From Gammaproteobacteria bacterium (GTDB taxonomy: Bacteria; Pseudomonadota; Gammaproteobacteria; Pseudomonadales; Azotimanducaceae), in the NCBI GenBank assembly GCA_002725995.1, contig PBRQ01000055.1, positions 1 through 64,000 on the forward strand: 64,000 nt of DNA, read 5' to 3'. Below, in pieces: positions 30,464 through 41,105 of the stretch. Position 1 is the stretch's first letter. Each line of letters begins with the position of its first letter. A program made the position numbers and the translations under genes. Below the pieces are notes generated by a model. The model was not told the DNA's origin and did no database searches. It saw nothing but the letters and a program-made list of their open reading frames with translations.

Positions 30464-32140
30464 ATGACTGAACCTAAAGCAGATATTGATATCGCTCGTG
30501 AAGCGGATTTAAAGCCGATCACCGAAATAGGCACCAGCCTCGAGATTCCGGAGGATTCACTACATTGTTACGGCCGCTACAAGGCCAAGATTGATTTTGG
30601 CTTTATCCGCTCTCTGGAGGACAGGAAGGATGGTCAGTTGATCCTGGTAACAGCCATGTCACCGACCCCGGCTGGCGAGGGGAAAACCACGACAACGGTT
30701 GGCCTTGGAGATGCGCTCAACCGCCTTGGCAAAAAAACTACCGTGTGTTTGCGAGAACCTTCCCTTGGACCCTGCTTCGGAATGAAGGGTGGTGCTGCAG
30801 GAGGCGGTTATGCCCAGGTTGTACCAATGGAAGATATTAACCTGCATTTCACCGGTGATCTGCATGCTATCACTACGGCTCACAACCTGCTTGCAGCGCT
30901 TGTGGACAACCATATTCACTGGAAAAACGATGAAGGTCTGGATGCCCGGCGTTTAAGCTGGCGTCGGGTAATGGACATTAACGATCGCACCCTGCGGCAC
31001 ATAAATACCGGCCTTGGTGGAACCGCAAACGGTGTCCCCCGAGAGACAGGGTTCGATCTCACGGTAGCATCCGAGGTCATGGCGATCTTCTGTCTCGCAA
31101 AAAATCTACCGGATCTGCAACAGAGGCTGGCAAAAATGATCGTCGGCTATCACCAAAATGGAGAACCGATAACGGCTAGTGAAATGAAAGCTGACGGCCC
31201 CCTGACTGCCATTTTGCGGGATGCCCTGATGCCCAATCTGGTACAGACACTGGAGAACAACCCAGCCATCATTCACGGTGGCCCGTTCGCTAACATCGCA
31301 CATGGGTGCAACAGCGTTATTGCAACCAAGACAGCCTTAAAACTGTCCGACTACGTGGTAACAGAAGCAGGATTCGGGGCTGACCTTGGTGCGGAGAAAT
31401 TCTTTAACATCAAGTGCCTCAAGGCTGGCCTAAAGCCTGCTGCTGCGGTTATTGTTGCAACTGTAAGGGCGCTGAAAATGCATGGTGGCGTAGCCAAAAA
31501 GGACCTGGATAGCGAAAATATCGTTGCGGTTCAGCAAGGCATTCCCAACCTGGCCCGCCACATCAGAAATGTTGGCAAGTTCGGTGTACCAATTGTGGTT
31601 GCGATTAACCGTTTTACAAAGGATGTTGACAGCGAGATAAGCGTCGTTAAGCAAATGTGTGCCGAACTGGGTGTGAAAGCTATTGAATCCAATCACTGGA
31701 CCAGCGGCGGCTCCGGTGCCGAGGAGCTTGCAACCAACATCACCCAGTTGGTTGAGTCTGGCACATCTCAGTTTCGACCACTCTATGATGAGCAAACCAG
31801 CCTGTGGGATAAAACTGAAGAGGTTGCTAGAAGCATCTACGGTGCATCTGAGATTATCGCCGACAAGAAAGTACGAAACCAGTTTCGTCAATTTCAGAAA
31901 AAATACGGGCACTTTCAGGTCTGTATGGCAAAGACCCAATACAGCTTCTCTACCGACCCCAATTTAATGGGCGCACCGAGCCATCATGTTGTGCCCATAC
32001 GTGAACTCCGATTGTGTGCCGGAGCGGAATTTGTTGTTGTGATCTGCGGTGACATCATGACCATGCCTGGATTACCCCTGCGACCCAGCGCACACGATAT
32101 TCACGTGGATGAAGACGGCGAAATACAGGGCCTTTTCTAG
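30464..32140 (+). CDS. fhs: formate--tetrahydrofolate ligase
   Basis: [67 protein letters not shown]; internal ATG at 30464 is the likely start. Confidence 0.95.
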   Translation: MTEPKADIDIAREADLKPITEIGTSLEIPEDSLHCYGRYKAKIDFGFIRSLEDRKDGQLILVTAMSPTPAGEGKTTTTVGLGDALNRLGKKTTVCLREPSLGPCFGMKGGAAGGGYAQVVPMEDINLHFTGDLHAITTAHNLLAALVDNHIHWKNDEGLDARRLSWRRVMDINDRTLRHINTGLGGTANGVPRETGFDLTVASEVMAIFCLAKNLPDLQQRLAKMIVGYHQNGEPITASEMKADGPLTAILRDALMPNLVQTLENNPAIIHGGPFANIAHGCNSVIATKTALKLSDYVVTEAGFGADLGAEKFFNIKCLKAGLKPAAAVIVATVRALKMHGGVAKKDLDSENIVAVQQGIPNLARHIRNVGKFGVPIVVAINRFTKDVDSEISVVKQMCAELGVKAIESNHWTSGGSGAEELATNITQLVESGTSQFRPLYDEQTSLWDKTEEVARSIYGASEIIADKKVRNQFRQFQKKYGHFQVCMAKTQYSFSTDPNLMGAPSHHVVPIRELRLCAGAEFVVVICGDIMTMPGLPLRPSAHDIHVDEDGEIQGLF

Positions 32141-32221
32141 CCGGCTCCTATCCCTATTTACCATCGAGGAGACTAACATCGAGCGGGCAATATCCAATCT
32201 GAACATCCAGCACAAAATACC

Positions 32222-32896
32222 ATGTCATCGCCACTGAGTGATCATAAGCTAGTCGCATTGCTGGACAGATTACATGCCCAGAGCGACAGGCAGATAGCTG
32301 AAATCGATGAGTATTGCATTCAACTCGAAAAGAAAGATGATTTTGACTGGCGTGTCTTCGACGATGACATGCACCGATTCTTTGCAGATAAAATGGTCGC
32401 ACTTGATCGTGACAAGGCTGAGTTCTGTTATCAGTTGTGCCGCGCACTAGGTGCATCTCGCGTCGTCGAGGCCGGCACCTCGTTCGGCGTCTCAACCCTT
32501 TATCTGGCAGCAGCAGTTCGTGACAATCGGGTGGAAGATGGTCTGGTCATTGCGACCGAATGGGATCCGGGAAAGGCAGCAATCGCTCGACGGAACTTCA
32601 GCGAAGCAGGGCTTAGTGAGTTTGTTGATCTACGCGAGGGTGACCTGCGTCAGACACTTCGCGGCCTTGAAGGTGGCATAGACTTTATGCTGGTGGACAT
32701 ATGGGAGGTTGCAAAACCTGCCCTTGAACTTGTTTCGCCCTATCTGCTTACAGGTGCCGTTGTGGTTTGCGACAACACCACGGTGGATCGGGGTGAGTAC
32801 GATGACTACTTTGAGTTTGTTGAGAATCCTGCAAACAGGTTCCGCACCATGACACTCCCTTTTCAGGGTGGGTTAGAGCTTACCGTACGAATCTAA
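32222..32896 (+). CDS. class I SAM-dependent (O-)methyltransferase
   Basis: RVVEAGTSFGVSTLYLAAAV (motif I); GGIDFMLVDIWEVAKPALELVSPYLLTGAVVVCDN. Confidence 0.8.
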   Translation: MSSPLSDHKLVALLDRLHAQSDRQIAEIDEYCIQLEKKDDFDWRVFDDDMHRFFADKMVALDRDKAEFCYQLCRALGASRVVEAGTSFGVSTLYLAAAVRDNRVEDGLVIATEWDPGKAAIARRNFSEAGLSEFVDLREGDLRQTLRGLEGGIDFMLVDIWEVAKPALELVSPYLLTGAVVVCDNTTVDRGEYDDYFEFVENPANRFRTMTLPFQGGLELTVRI

Positions 32897-32903
32897 GGTC
32901 AGT

Positions 32904-34094
32904 TTAAAATTGACCGGGTGGTGTAGCTGATCGCCGTGGATGTGACCAGAATGGTTTATCAATAATCCTGCATTCGGCCCAGGTTGCTCGCCACTCCAAC
33001 TCTTTCTGATAGTAGATTTCAGCCCAGACTTCTGATGGCGCCACCCCATTGCGATACTCAACGTCCGCCATGGCCAGGTTCGCTTTTAGTATGGGCGACC
33101 AAACTTGTGACTTTATGGTCCCAATCCGCTTACCACTCTTGCCGTCATAAAGAAATGAATCTGCGGGTGGCTTGTTCCCCTTCACCGACATTTTAACCAG
33201 GCGCCGCCTTATGGGTAGAGCCTGCTCGGCAATCAGCGCGCGTTTACCGGTAAAGTAAGGCTTATTAAAATTCACCACCCAGTCCATACCGAGCTCAAAT
33301 GGAGAGCGATCGTGGTCTGCACGAACTGTGGTTTCAGCAGTATTAAAGTCATCCCCCGGCATAATGAAACCGGCTTCAATTCTGACTATTTCAAGCGCAT
33401 CAAGGCCGACGGGTCTGATGTTGTACAGGTTCTGTACTGCGAAGATTGCGTCCCACAGTTCAAGCGCATTCTCCGGGCTGGTCCAGAGCTCGTAGCCAAG
33501 ATCCCCCGTGTAACCGGTACGGGATATCATGACTTCGAAACCGTGCAAATTTGTCTGCAGAACGCGGAAAGGTTTCAATTGTGCAAGCCCTCTAAACCCT
33601 GCCTCCGTCAGGACTGAACATGAGGTAGGGCCCTGAATCGCAAGTGCCGCGACCTCGTGTGTCTCTTTGCTGATATTGACATCCATCCCCAGGCTGGACA
33701 GAAGCAACCAATCCAACTGATGATGCTGCGAACACAGGCGGTAGTCATTTTCCGCCAATTGAAAGATAGTGCCATCGTCCAGCACCTTACCCTCATCGTT
33801 ACACCACAATACATAAGTGACACGGCCGACTTGTAACTTGGAAATGTCACGGACGACTAAGTGAGAGAGAAATTTGAAAGCATCTGGCCCGGTGATGCGG
33901 TATTTCTCCATGGGAGTCAGATCCATCACACTACAGGAACTGCGGATCGCGAAATATTCCGAAGCAAGCGTGTCGTAAACCCGCGCGGTCTGATAGCCAT
34001 TCCACGATGTCCAGTTCTTCACCAAGCTCTGTTCATCAACCCTTGCATGAAAGGGGGTTGGCTCTAGTACCTGCTTAAAGTCATGCTTCGCCAT
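32904..34094 (-). CDS. GcvT/T-protein-like aminomethyltransferase family protein (cassette B)
   Basis: WCNDEGKVLDDGTIF, AIQGPTSCSVL, ISRTGYTGDLGYELW, VRIEAGFIMPGDDFNTAETTVRADHDRSPFELGMDWVVNFNKPYFTGKRAL. Confidence 0.9.
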   Translation of the reverse strand: MAKHDFKQVLEPTPFHARVDEQSLVKNWTSWNGYQTARVYDTLASEYFAIRSSCSVMDLTPMEKYRITGPDAFKFLSHLVVRDISKLQVGRVTYVLWCNDEGKVLDDGTIFQLAENDYRLCSQHHQLDWLLLSSLGMDVNISKETHEVAALAIQGPTSCSVLTEAGFRGLAQLKPFRVLQTNLHGFEVMISRTGYTGDLGYELWTSPENALELWDAIFAVQNLYNIRPVGLDALEIVRIEAGFIMPGDDFNTAETTVRADHDRSPFELGMDWVVNFNKPYFTGKRALIAEQALPIRRRLVKMSVKGNKPPADSFLYDGKSGKRIGTIKSQVWSPILKANLAMADVEYRNGVAPSEVWAEIYYQKELEWRATWAECRIIDKPFWSHPRRSATPPGQF

Positions 34095-34098
34095 AATG

Positions 34099-35655
34099 CT
34101 ATCCGGACTCGCCCTGTGTCTTCAGTATGCGCTGCGCTGCATTGTGGCCTGGGATACCCGTCACATTGCCTCCAGGATGTGCCGTTGCCCCACAAAGAAA
34201 CAGGCCTTCAATGGGCGTGTCGTATTGGGCGGAACCATGAACCGGCCGCATCATAAAGGATTGATCAATCGTCATTTCGCCCTGGTGCCAATGGCCACCG
34301 GTCAGGTTGTATTCTCTTTCGATATCAACCGGTGTAAGAATTTCCTTGCCCACCACCAACTGTTCAAAACCTGGCGCATATTCCCCGACCAGGGCAATTA
34401 CCTTGTCCATAAAAATGGTTCGCTGCTGCTCCCAGCCTTCCTTCAATTCGTAGGGAGCGTAACCTGCTGACACAGACATTACGTGATGTCCCGCAGGAGC
34501 GAGGGATGTGTCGGCAATGCTTGGAACGGTAATCTCCAAAACAGGAGCCCGAGAAAACTCACCGTATTTGGCAAAATTAAAGGCGTGTTCAAGATAGCGC
34601 ATATCGGGTGCCACCAGTAATCTATGTCCAAGTTGCTCAGGTGAAAGATCTCCAAATTGTGGCAGTTCACTTAAGGCAAGGTAAACCTTCGCAACCGTAC
34701 CTTTGCAGCGCGTTTGGTTGACACGGTGTGCAAACATGGCGTCAAGTTCACCAGTCCCCACGAGATCCAGAAAGGTTGTTTTTGCATCTGCATTGGAAAC
34801 CACGATGTCAGCATGAAGCTGTTCTCCATTGGAGAGTTCAACTCCCGAAGTTTTTCCATCACTGACCAGAATTCGTTTTACTTTCTCTCCCGTTCTTATC
34901 GTAGCTCCAAAACCATGAGCTGCATCTGATATTGCCTGTGTTACCTGCCCCATCCCACCGGGTGGGAGTGTTGGCAGACCCTGATTTTCCCCTCGCAACC
35001 GATGCAGGTAGGCTAACACTGTGTTTGGAGTGCGGGGCCCCATGTGATGGCCCAGAACCGCATCCAGCGCTATAGCCCCCTTCAAACTTTCGTTATCAAA
35101 AACCTCGTTGAGGATGTCATATATATTGATGCCGCCAACGCGCAGAAACTCCCTCATTGATTTTGCGCCGAGGCCAAAGCGTAGCTTCATACCAATTTTT
35201 GCCAGGGTCAACTTATCCCGACCATCCATGTCCTTGAGTCGCGGTGGCTTGTTCATCATCAGCGGGTCAAGCGCTGCCGCATAGGCACGATATTCGTTTT
35301 TGAAACTGCGATAGGCATCGATATCTTTTTGCGAAAGGCCATCACCACTGGCCGTGTTTGCACCAAGGGTCAGATGTCGGCCTTGCCTGTCTAGAGAAAT
35401 CGTATCAACCGCCGGCCCGGCCTTTAGGCCTGCCCCGGCAAGGTTAAGATCCCTGCAGACTTTCTCATTCAGTGAATGAAGTATGTGAGCCAGTCCGGAA
35501 ACGCTATAGCCTCCAGCAAAACTGACCGTGGATGCACCGCCGCCGACCCTGTCCCTGGCTTCCACAAGCTTAACCTCATAGCCCGCTTTCGCCAGATAGG
35601 CAGCACAAATCAGCCCATTGTGCCCACCACCTACAATGATGACAGATCTAGTCAT
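34099..35655 (-). CDS. phytoene-dehydrogenase-like FAD oxidoreductase, subfamily 2 (cassette B)
   Basis: MTRSVIIVGGGHNGLICAAYLAKAGYEVKLVEARDRVGGGASTVSF; GGHWHQGEMTIDQSFMMRP; CGATAHPGGNVTGIPGHNAAQRIL. Confidence 0.92.
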   Translation of the reverse strand: MTRSVIIVGGGHNGLICAAYLAKAGYEVKLVEARDRVGGGASTVSFAGGYSVSGLAHILHSLNEKVCRDLNLAGAGLKAGPAVDTISLDRQGRHLTLGANTASGDGLSQKDIDAYRSFKNEYRAYAAALDPLMMNKPPRLKDMDGRDKLTLAKIGMKLRFGLGAKSMREFLRVGGINIYDILNEVFDNESLKGAIALDAVLGHHMGPRTPNTVLAYLHRLRGENQGLPTLPPGGMGQVTQAISDAAHGFGATIRTGEKVKRILVSDGKTSGVELSNGEQLHADIVVSNADAKTTFLDLVGTGELDAMFAHRVNQTRCKGTVAKVYLALSELPQFGDLSPEQLGHRLLVAPDMRYLEHAFNFAKYGEFSRAPVLEITVPSIADTSLAPAGHHVMSVSAGYAPYELKEGWEQQRTIFMDKVIALVGEYAPGFEQLVVGKEILTPVDIEREYNLTGGHWHQGEMTIDQSFMMRPVHGSAQYDTPIEGLFLCGATAHPGGNVTGIPGHNAAQRILKTQGESG

Positions 35656-37261
35656 CTCCAAAATCCTCTGGCGTTGTATTTTCCCGGCCAAGGTCAAGAA
35701 GTATTTCGCGCGCGGCGTTAGCACCAGGCGCTCCCATGACGCCACCGCCCGGGTGGGTCGATGACCCGCACATGTACATATTTTTAACCGGCCCACGATA
35801 CTGGGCATAACCCGGAAATGGCCGATTAAACATCAGCTGATCAAGGGTTAGTTCGCCCTGGAAAATATTCCCCTCCGTGAGGCCAACCTCTGCTTCGATC
35901 TCACGGGGAGTACGAACCTCCGCATGTAAAATCAGGTCCTTGAAATTCGGGCTGTAGCTGGCGATCTGGTCAATGACAGTCTCTCCAAATGCATCCCGTT
36001 TCGCGTCGGTCCACCCACCTTCAACTTCAGCAGGGCAGTATTGGACAAAAACGCTCATCATGTGCTTGCCGGCTGGCGACATCGTCGGGTCATATTGCGT
36101 CGGGATGAGAGTATCCACATAAGGGTCACTCGACCAGCAATCATCCTTCCAGTCGTCATAAGCCCTTTCCAGGCGTTCAAGAGTATCCGTAAAATGCATA
36201 TGCCCAAGGGTAAGCGGCGAGCCAATCGGTAAAGCAGGGAAACGTGGAAGGCCATCAAGCGCTATATTGAGTTTTCCAGAGGAACCACGAATCTTAAAAT
36301 TGCTTGCGCGCTGATAAAGTTCATCCGGTAAATCTTTCCTCTCCATGATGTTAAGGAAAGTACGTTTTGCATCGAGATTGGAAACGACGACACCTGCATT
36401 AACTTCCTCTCCTGTAGCGAGTACGACTCCTGTCGCCTGCCTGCCTTTGACCAGGATCTGCTGTACTTCAGCCTGTGTGCGGATCTCACCGCCCATGGAC
36501 TGAAAAGAGGATGCAATAGCCTTTGAAACAGCGCCCATTCCACCACGGGCGAACCCCCATGAGCCAATATTACCGTCAACGTCACCCATCGCATGGTGCA
36601 AAAGAACATAGGCCGTGCCGGGGGAATAGACGCCAAGACCCGTGCCAATAATGCTGCCCCCGGAAAAGTGAGCAAGAATGGCGTCACTTTCAAAATATTC
36701 CTCTAGATACTCCGCTATGGACATGGTGAAGAAGCGGATGAATTCATATATCTGGCTTTCGGTCAGGTGGTAAAAGCTCTTCAGAAGATAGGCAAATTCC
36801 ATTGCGTCACGAATCTTTAACGACGCTGGGTCTGGTGGTGTACGCAGCAAAAATCCACGAACTAGGCGGCACCATTTCATTATGTCCGCATCAAAACGAA
36901 TGGAGGCATCAGCATCTCGTTTGGAATGCCGAGCTATTTCTCGTCGCCTTACGGCTGGCTGGTGATAGCTGCCAAAATAGTCACCATCCTGCTTAAAAGT
37001 CGTGCTGCCCTGCAATGGAACAACTTCCAGGCCATGTTCACCGAGGTGGAGAGCCTGGTAAATTTCAGGGCGGAACAGGCTGCAGACATAGGAGCAGTTG
37101 GAATACATCCAACCCTCATGCAACTCACGGCTGACGGTCGCACCACCTATATATTCATTTTTCTCCAGGACCAGGACATCGAGACCAGCTTTTACAAGAA
37201 AAGCTGCGTTGGTGAGCCCGTTGTGACCAGCCCCAACTACGATTGCGTCATATTTTTTCAT
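35648..37261 (-). CDS. phytoene-dehydrogenase-like FAD oxidoreductase, subfamily 1 (cassette B)
   Basis: MKKYDAIVVGAGHNGLTNAAFLVKAGLDVLVLEKNEYIGGATVSRELHEGWMYSNCSYVCS; C-term CGSSTHPGGGVMGAPGANAAREIL; 8-nt overlap with the next gene. Confidence 0.92.
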   Translation of the reverse strand: MKKYDAIVVGAGHNGLTNAAFLVKAGLDVLVLEKNEYIGGATVSRELHEGWMYSNCSYVCSLFRPEIYQALHLGEHGLEVVPLQGSTTFKQDGDYFGSYHQPAVRRREIARHSKRDADASIRFDADIMKWCRLVRGFLLRTPPDPASLKIRDAMEFAYLLKSFYHLTESQIYEFIRFFTMSIAEYLEEYFESDAILAHFSGGSIIGTGLGVYSPGTAYVLLHHAMGDVDGNIGSWGFARGGMGAVSKAIASSFQSMGGEIRTQAEVQQILVKGRQATGVVLATGEEVNAGVVVSNLDAKRTFLNIMERKDLPDELYQRASNFKIRGSSGKLNIALDGLPRFPALPIGSPLTLGHMHFTDTLERLERAYDDWKDDCWSSDPYVDTLIPTQYDPTMSPAGKHMMSVFVQYCPAEVEGGWTDAKRDAFGETVIDQIASYSPNFKDLILHAEVRTPREIEAEVGLTEGNIFQGELTLDQLMFNRPFPGYAQYRGPVKNMYMCGSSTHPGGGVMGAPGANAAREILLDLGRENTTPEDFGDD

Positions 37262-37500
37262 CGGTACAACTCCCGCTCCATGCGGAAATATATCATCGCC
37301 GCGGTACCGTTTCCTGTTTGCCGATAGGCTCGGGCTTGACAACAGGCAGCCCAATACCTTGTCATGTAAGTACCCAGATGCACAAATAATAGAGCACTGG
37401 CGAAGGATATTAGGCTTCAGCAGTGAAGGATTCTATCACCCGGACAGCTCAGCCTCGATCAGCACCGAGAAACCAACGACTAAACAACTTGGCATCAAAA

Positions 37501-39581
37501 TGAATCCCAGCTATTCAATACTCTTTGAACCGGTGAAGTTAGGCCCCGTCACGACCCCGAACAGGTTTTACCAGGTACCCCACGCCAGTGGAATGACCGA
37601 AGCCAACCCCAGAGTCAGAGCAAAATTTCGCGGCACCAAGGCTGAAGGTGGCTGGGGTGTAGTGTCAACCGGTGCTGTCTCCACCCATCCCTCTTGTGAT
37701 GACAGCCCCCTGCCCTATGCCCGGCTGTGGGACGAAAACGATGTGGCCTCTCATGCCCTTAGCACCGAGGCAATTCATGAGCATGGATCCCTCGCTGCCA
37801 TCGAACTGTGGCATGGCGGGGGTGCCGTCATGAACAGGTCTTCGCGGATACCACCCTACTCACCATCCGGTATCCCATGGATGGCAACACATGTCGGATT
37901 CATGGGGCAGCTCCGACCGCGGATAATGGATAAGAAAGATATCCGCGATATAGTGCAATGGCAGGTGGATGCGGCCAGACGAGCACAAAGGGCTGGTTTC
38001 GACATTGTCTATATCTATGCCGGTATGGGTTACCTGGGATATGAATTCCTGCTCGAGGAATACAATCTCAGAACCGATGAGTATGGTGGCAGCGTCAAAA
38101 ACCGGACACGATTTGTGCGTGAACTAATCGAAGCAACCAAGGATGTAATCGGCGATGATTGTGCCATCGCGTTGCGTATTTCGCTTGAAGAGCTGCGTGC
38201 AAGGAAAAGCGAACATTACGAATCCCAGGCACATGAGGTTGTCTCCCTGCTAGCGGACCTTCCAGACCTGTGGGATGTAAAGATGGATTCAAGCCCTACC
38301 GATTGTGCGGCCTCACGGTTCACGGCTGAAGGCTCGCATGAACCGGTCATTAATTTTGTTAAGCAAGTTACCGACAAGCCGGTCGTAGGCGTAGGTCGCT
38401 TTACCTCCCCGGATACCATGGTGTCGCAGATAAAGCGTGGGATCCTTGACCTGATAGGGGGCGCCCGCCCTTCTATCGCCGACCCTTATCTACCCAACAA
38501 GATCAAGGCGGGGCGTGAAGACGAGATCAGGGAGTGCATTGGCTGCAATATCTGCATCTCCAGCTGGCATGACGGTGTTCCTGTGCGTTGTACCCAGAAC
38601 GCTACCATTGGTGAGGAATGGAGAAAGAACTGGCACCCTGAAAAATTCAAAGCCAGTCAAAGCAATGACAAGATTCTTATCGTAGGAAGCGGCCCAGCGG
38701 GACTGGAAGCCGGTTTAACCGCCGCTCGCAGGGGTTATGAGGTCACGATAGCGGAAAAATCACACCAGCTGGGTGGTCGAATAAACTTTGAAGAATCGCT
38801 GCCAGGCTTGCAAGCATGGGGGCGTCTGAAGGACTACCGTCTCTATGCCCTGAAACAAATGGCCAACGTCAACCTCTATCCTGACAGCGAACTGGGTATC
38901 GGCGAAATCTTGTCATCGGAACATCAAAGAATCGTAATTGCCACCGGAGCTCGATGGACGCGGGCCCGCTATTCATCCCTTGAGATTCCAACCAGCAGTC
39001 TTGATGGCAACGAAATATACACGCCGGATGATATCGCGGCGGGGAAACTGCCAAAGGGCAAGGTACTGGTGTTTGATTTTGACAACTACTACATGGGTGG
39101 CATACTCGCCGAGTACCTGTCAGAGAAGGGGAATTCAGTTGAATACGCAACACCCGCGGGGCACGCTTCCGCCTGGACCATAATGACCAATGAACAACCC
39201 TACGTGCACCAGGCGCTGTTCAACCATGGTGTCGAGGTCCACACCCAGATGCTTCTGGAAAATCATATCGATGGCTCAGCCAGTATGAAGAATATTTTCA
39301 CCGGTGAAGCTCGGGATATTGATGTGGATTCCGTCGTCATCGTCGGTCTTCGCCTGCCAGAAAACGACCTCTATGATCGACTGCTTACCGACCATGAAGC
39401 GGTCAAACAAGCCGGCATCCAGTCAGTAGACAGGATAGGTGATGCCCTGGCGGCCGGCGCGCTGGTGCACGCTGTCTATAGCGGTCATGAATATGCGCGT
39501 AACCTGGATGAAACTGACGAGGACAGGGTCTTACTGAGGGACCTGCCTATCGTCGAGATAGAGCCGGGACACATCACATGA
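37501..39581 (+). CDS. trimethylamine/dimethylamine dehydrogenase-like FMN/4Fe-4S oxidoreductase
   Basis: SYSILFEPVKLGPVTTPNRFYQVPHASG; IRECIGCNICISSWHDGVPVRCTQNATIGEEWRKNWHPEKF; GSGPAGLEAGLTAARRGYEVTIAE. Confidence 0.9.
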
Positions 39582-39638
39582 TGGCTTTGCTTTAGCAGGC
39601 CCGCCAGAACAAGCATCAGCCTTCCTGCAACACCAGCC

Positions 39639-40970
39639 TTAAACCGTTAGCGCAAGATGCTCCCGTTCCCATTCAGTCACTGTTTCTGAGAAGGCAGTTA
39701 CTTCCTCGGTTTTCAGGTGGGCGTATAACTTGATGAACTTCTCACCAAATAATTCTGCCAGGGGCTGGCACTGCGAGAGCAGGTCCAGCGAATCCCGAAG
39801 CGACCTGGGTATCGTACGGGGCAAATCCCAGGCGCTGTCCGCTACTGGTTTTCCAGGCGTCAATCCTTCCATCAGCCCCAGATAACCACAGGCCAGGCTG
39901 GCGGCTATTACCAGATAGGGGTTTGCATCAGACCCGGGGATCCGATTCTCCACACGTGTTGCACCAGCATCGCTCAGCGGCACTCGAAAACCAGTGGTGC
40001 GATTGTCGAGCCCCCACTCCACATTAGTCGGGCAGGATACGGCACCATCAAATCTTCTGTAGGCGTTTACATTTGGTGCAAAAAAGGCCATCGCACTGGT
40101 CGTATATCTTTGTAATCCCCCAAGGTAAGCATTGAACTGCCCGCTCTTGGAGCCATCCTCATTTGCGAACAGATTCCTGCCTGAATTCAAGTCCACTAGG
40201 CTCTGGTGCAGATGCATCGCGCTACCCGGTTCACCACTTATGGGTTTCGACAGGAAGGTCGCAAGGTAACCATTGTGCAAGGCAGCCTGTCGAGCAATGC
40301 GCTTGAAATTGAACATCTCATCAGCCTTTGTCAGTGCATCGCCATGCTTGAAGTTCACCTCCAGCTGACCCGGCCCCATTTCATGAACAACACCGGTTGT
40401 GAATACATTCTGCCGCTCAGCATAGTCGTATAGCGTTTCAAGGAATGGCGCGTACTCTGATATTGCTTCCATTTGAAACGAGCGTGGCGTTCTTGCCTGC
40501 CGACCGGATACTCCAGGCGCAGCCTCGAGGGGGAGTTTCGGATCAGGATTCTTGGCAACCAGGTAGAACTCCGCCTCCTGCGCGACCAGCGGCCTAATCC
40601 CGAGCGCTTCATAGAGGGATATAATCTTTTTCAGAATGGACCTTGGCGCAAGGTCAAAAACACTGCCATCTTTGTTCATGCAGTCGCATATGCACTGCGC
40701 TGTTGATGTCCCAGACCAGGGTTGAACAGCAAGCGTCGCCTCATCCGGCAGAAGAGCCATATCTACATCAGCAATACTCACAAGGTCTTCGTCCTTGCAC
40801 CACTTCCCAAGAATATCCTGCGCGAAAATAGTCTCCGGAAACCGGACGTCACCACCAAGGAATTCATCCGTAGAAATGATCTTTCCCTTTCCAATGCCAT
40901 GGAAATCGGGGACCAGACATTCGACGGACTTAATCTGGTGGGTGTTTAGCCAAGCTTTAGTATCAGACAT
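39639..40970 (-). CDS. glutamine synthetase family protein, gamma-glutamylpolyamine synthetase (PuuA)-like
   Basis: VPDFHGIGKGKIIS; GPGQLEVNFKHGDALTKADEMF; GSAMHLHQSLVD; ENRIPGSDANPYLVIAASLACGYLG. Confidence 0.88.
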   Translation of the reverse strand: MSDTKAWLNTHQIKSVECLVPDFHGIGKGKIISTDEFLGGDVRFPETIFAQDILGKWCKDEDLVSIADVDMALLPDEATLAVQPWSGTSTAQCICDCMNKDGSVFDLAPRSILKKIISLYEALGIRPLVAQEAEFYLVAKNPDPKLPLEAAPGVSGRQARTPRSFQMEAISEYAPFLETLYDYAERQNVFTTGVVHEMGPGQLEVNFKHGDALTKADEMFNFKRIARQAALHNGYLATFLSKPISGEPGSAMHLHQSLVDLNSGRNLFANEDGSKSGQFNAYLGGLQRYTTSAMAFFAPNVNAYRRFDGAVSCPTNVEWGLDNRTTGFRVPLSDAGATRVENRIPGSDANPYLVIAASLACGYLGLMEGLTPGKPVADSAWDLPRTIPRSLRDSLDLLSQCQPLAELFGEKFIKLYAHLKTEEVTAFSETVTEWEREHLALTV

Positions 40971-41105
40971 CTCAACTCACTTACCTTGAAAGGATCCACT
41001 TTGCCAGCCGCTCCTACAGGTTGCAACGTTACCAATAGTCTTTATTGATAAGCTTTCTCAAAATCGATACTGTACGCGCAACAAAAAGGCACGGGGCACA
41101 ACGCT

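Noticed and set aside
25767-34094. Canonical glycine cleavage system (GcvT with GcvH/GcvP)
   Set aside because: No gcvH or gcvP in the window; the GcvT-like proteins pair with flavoproteins instead. The nearby GcvR-like gene (23076-23609) is not enough to support a glycine cleavage locus.
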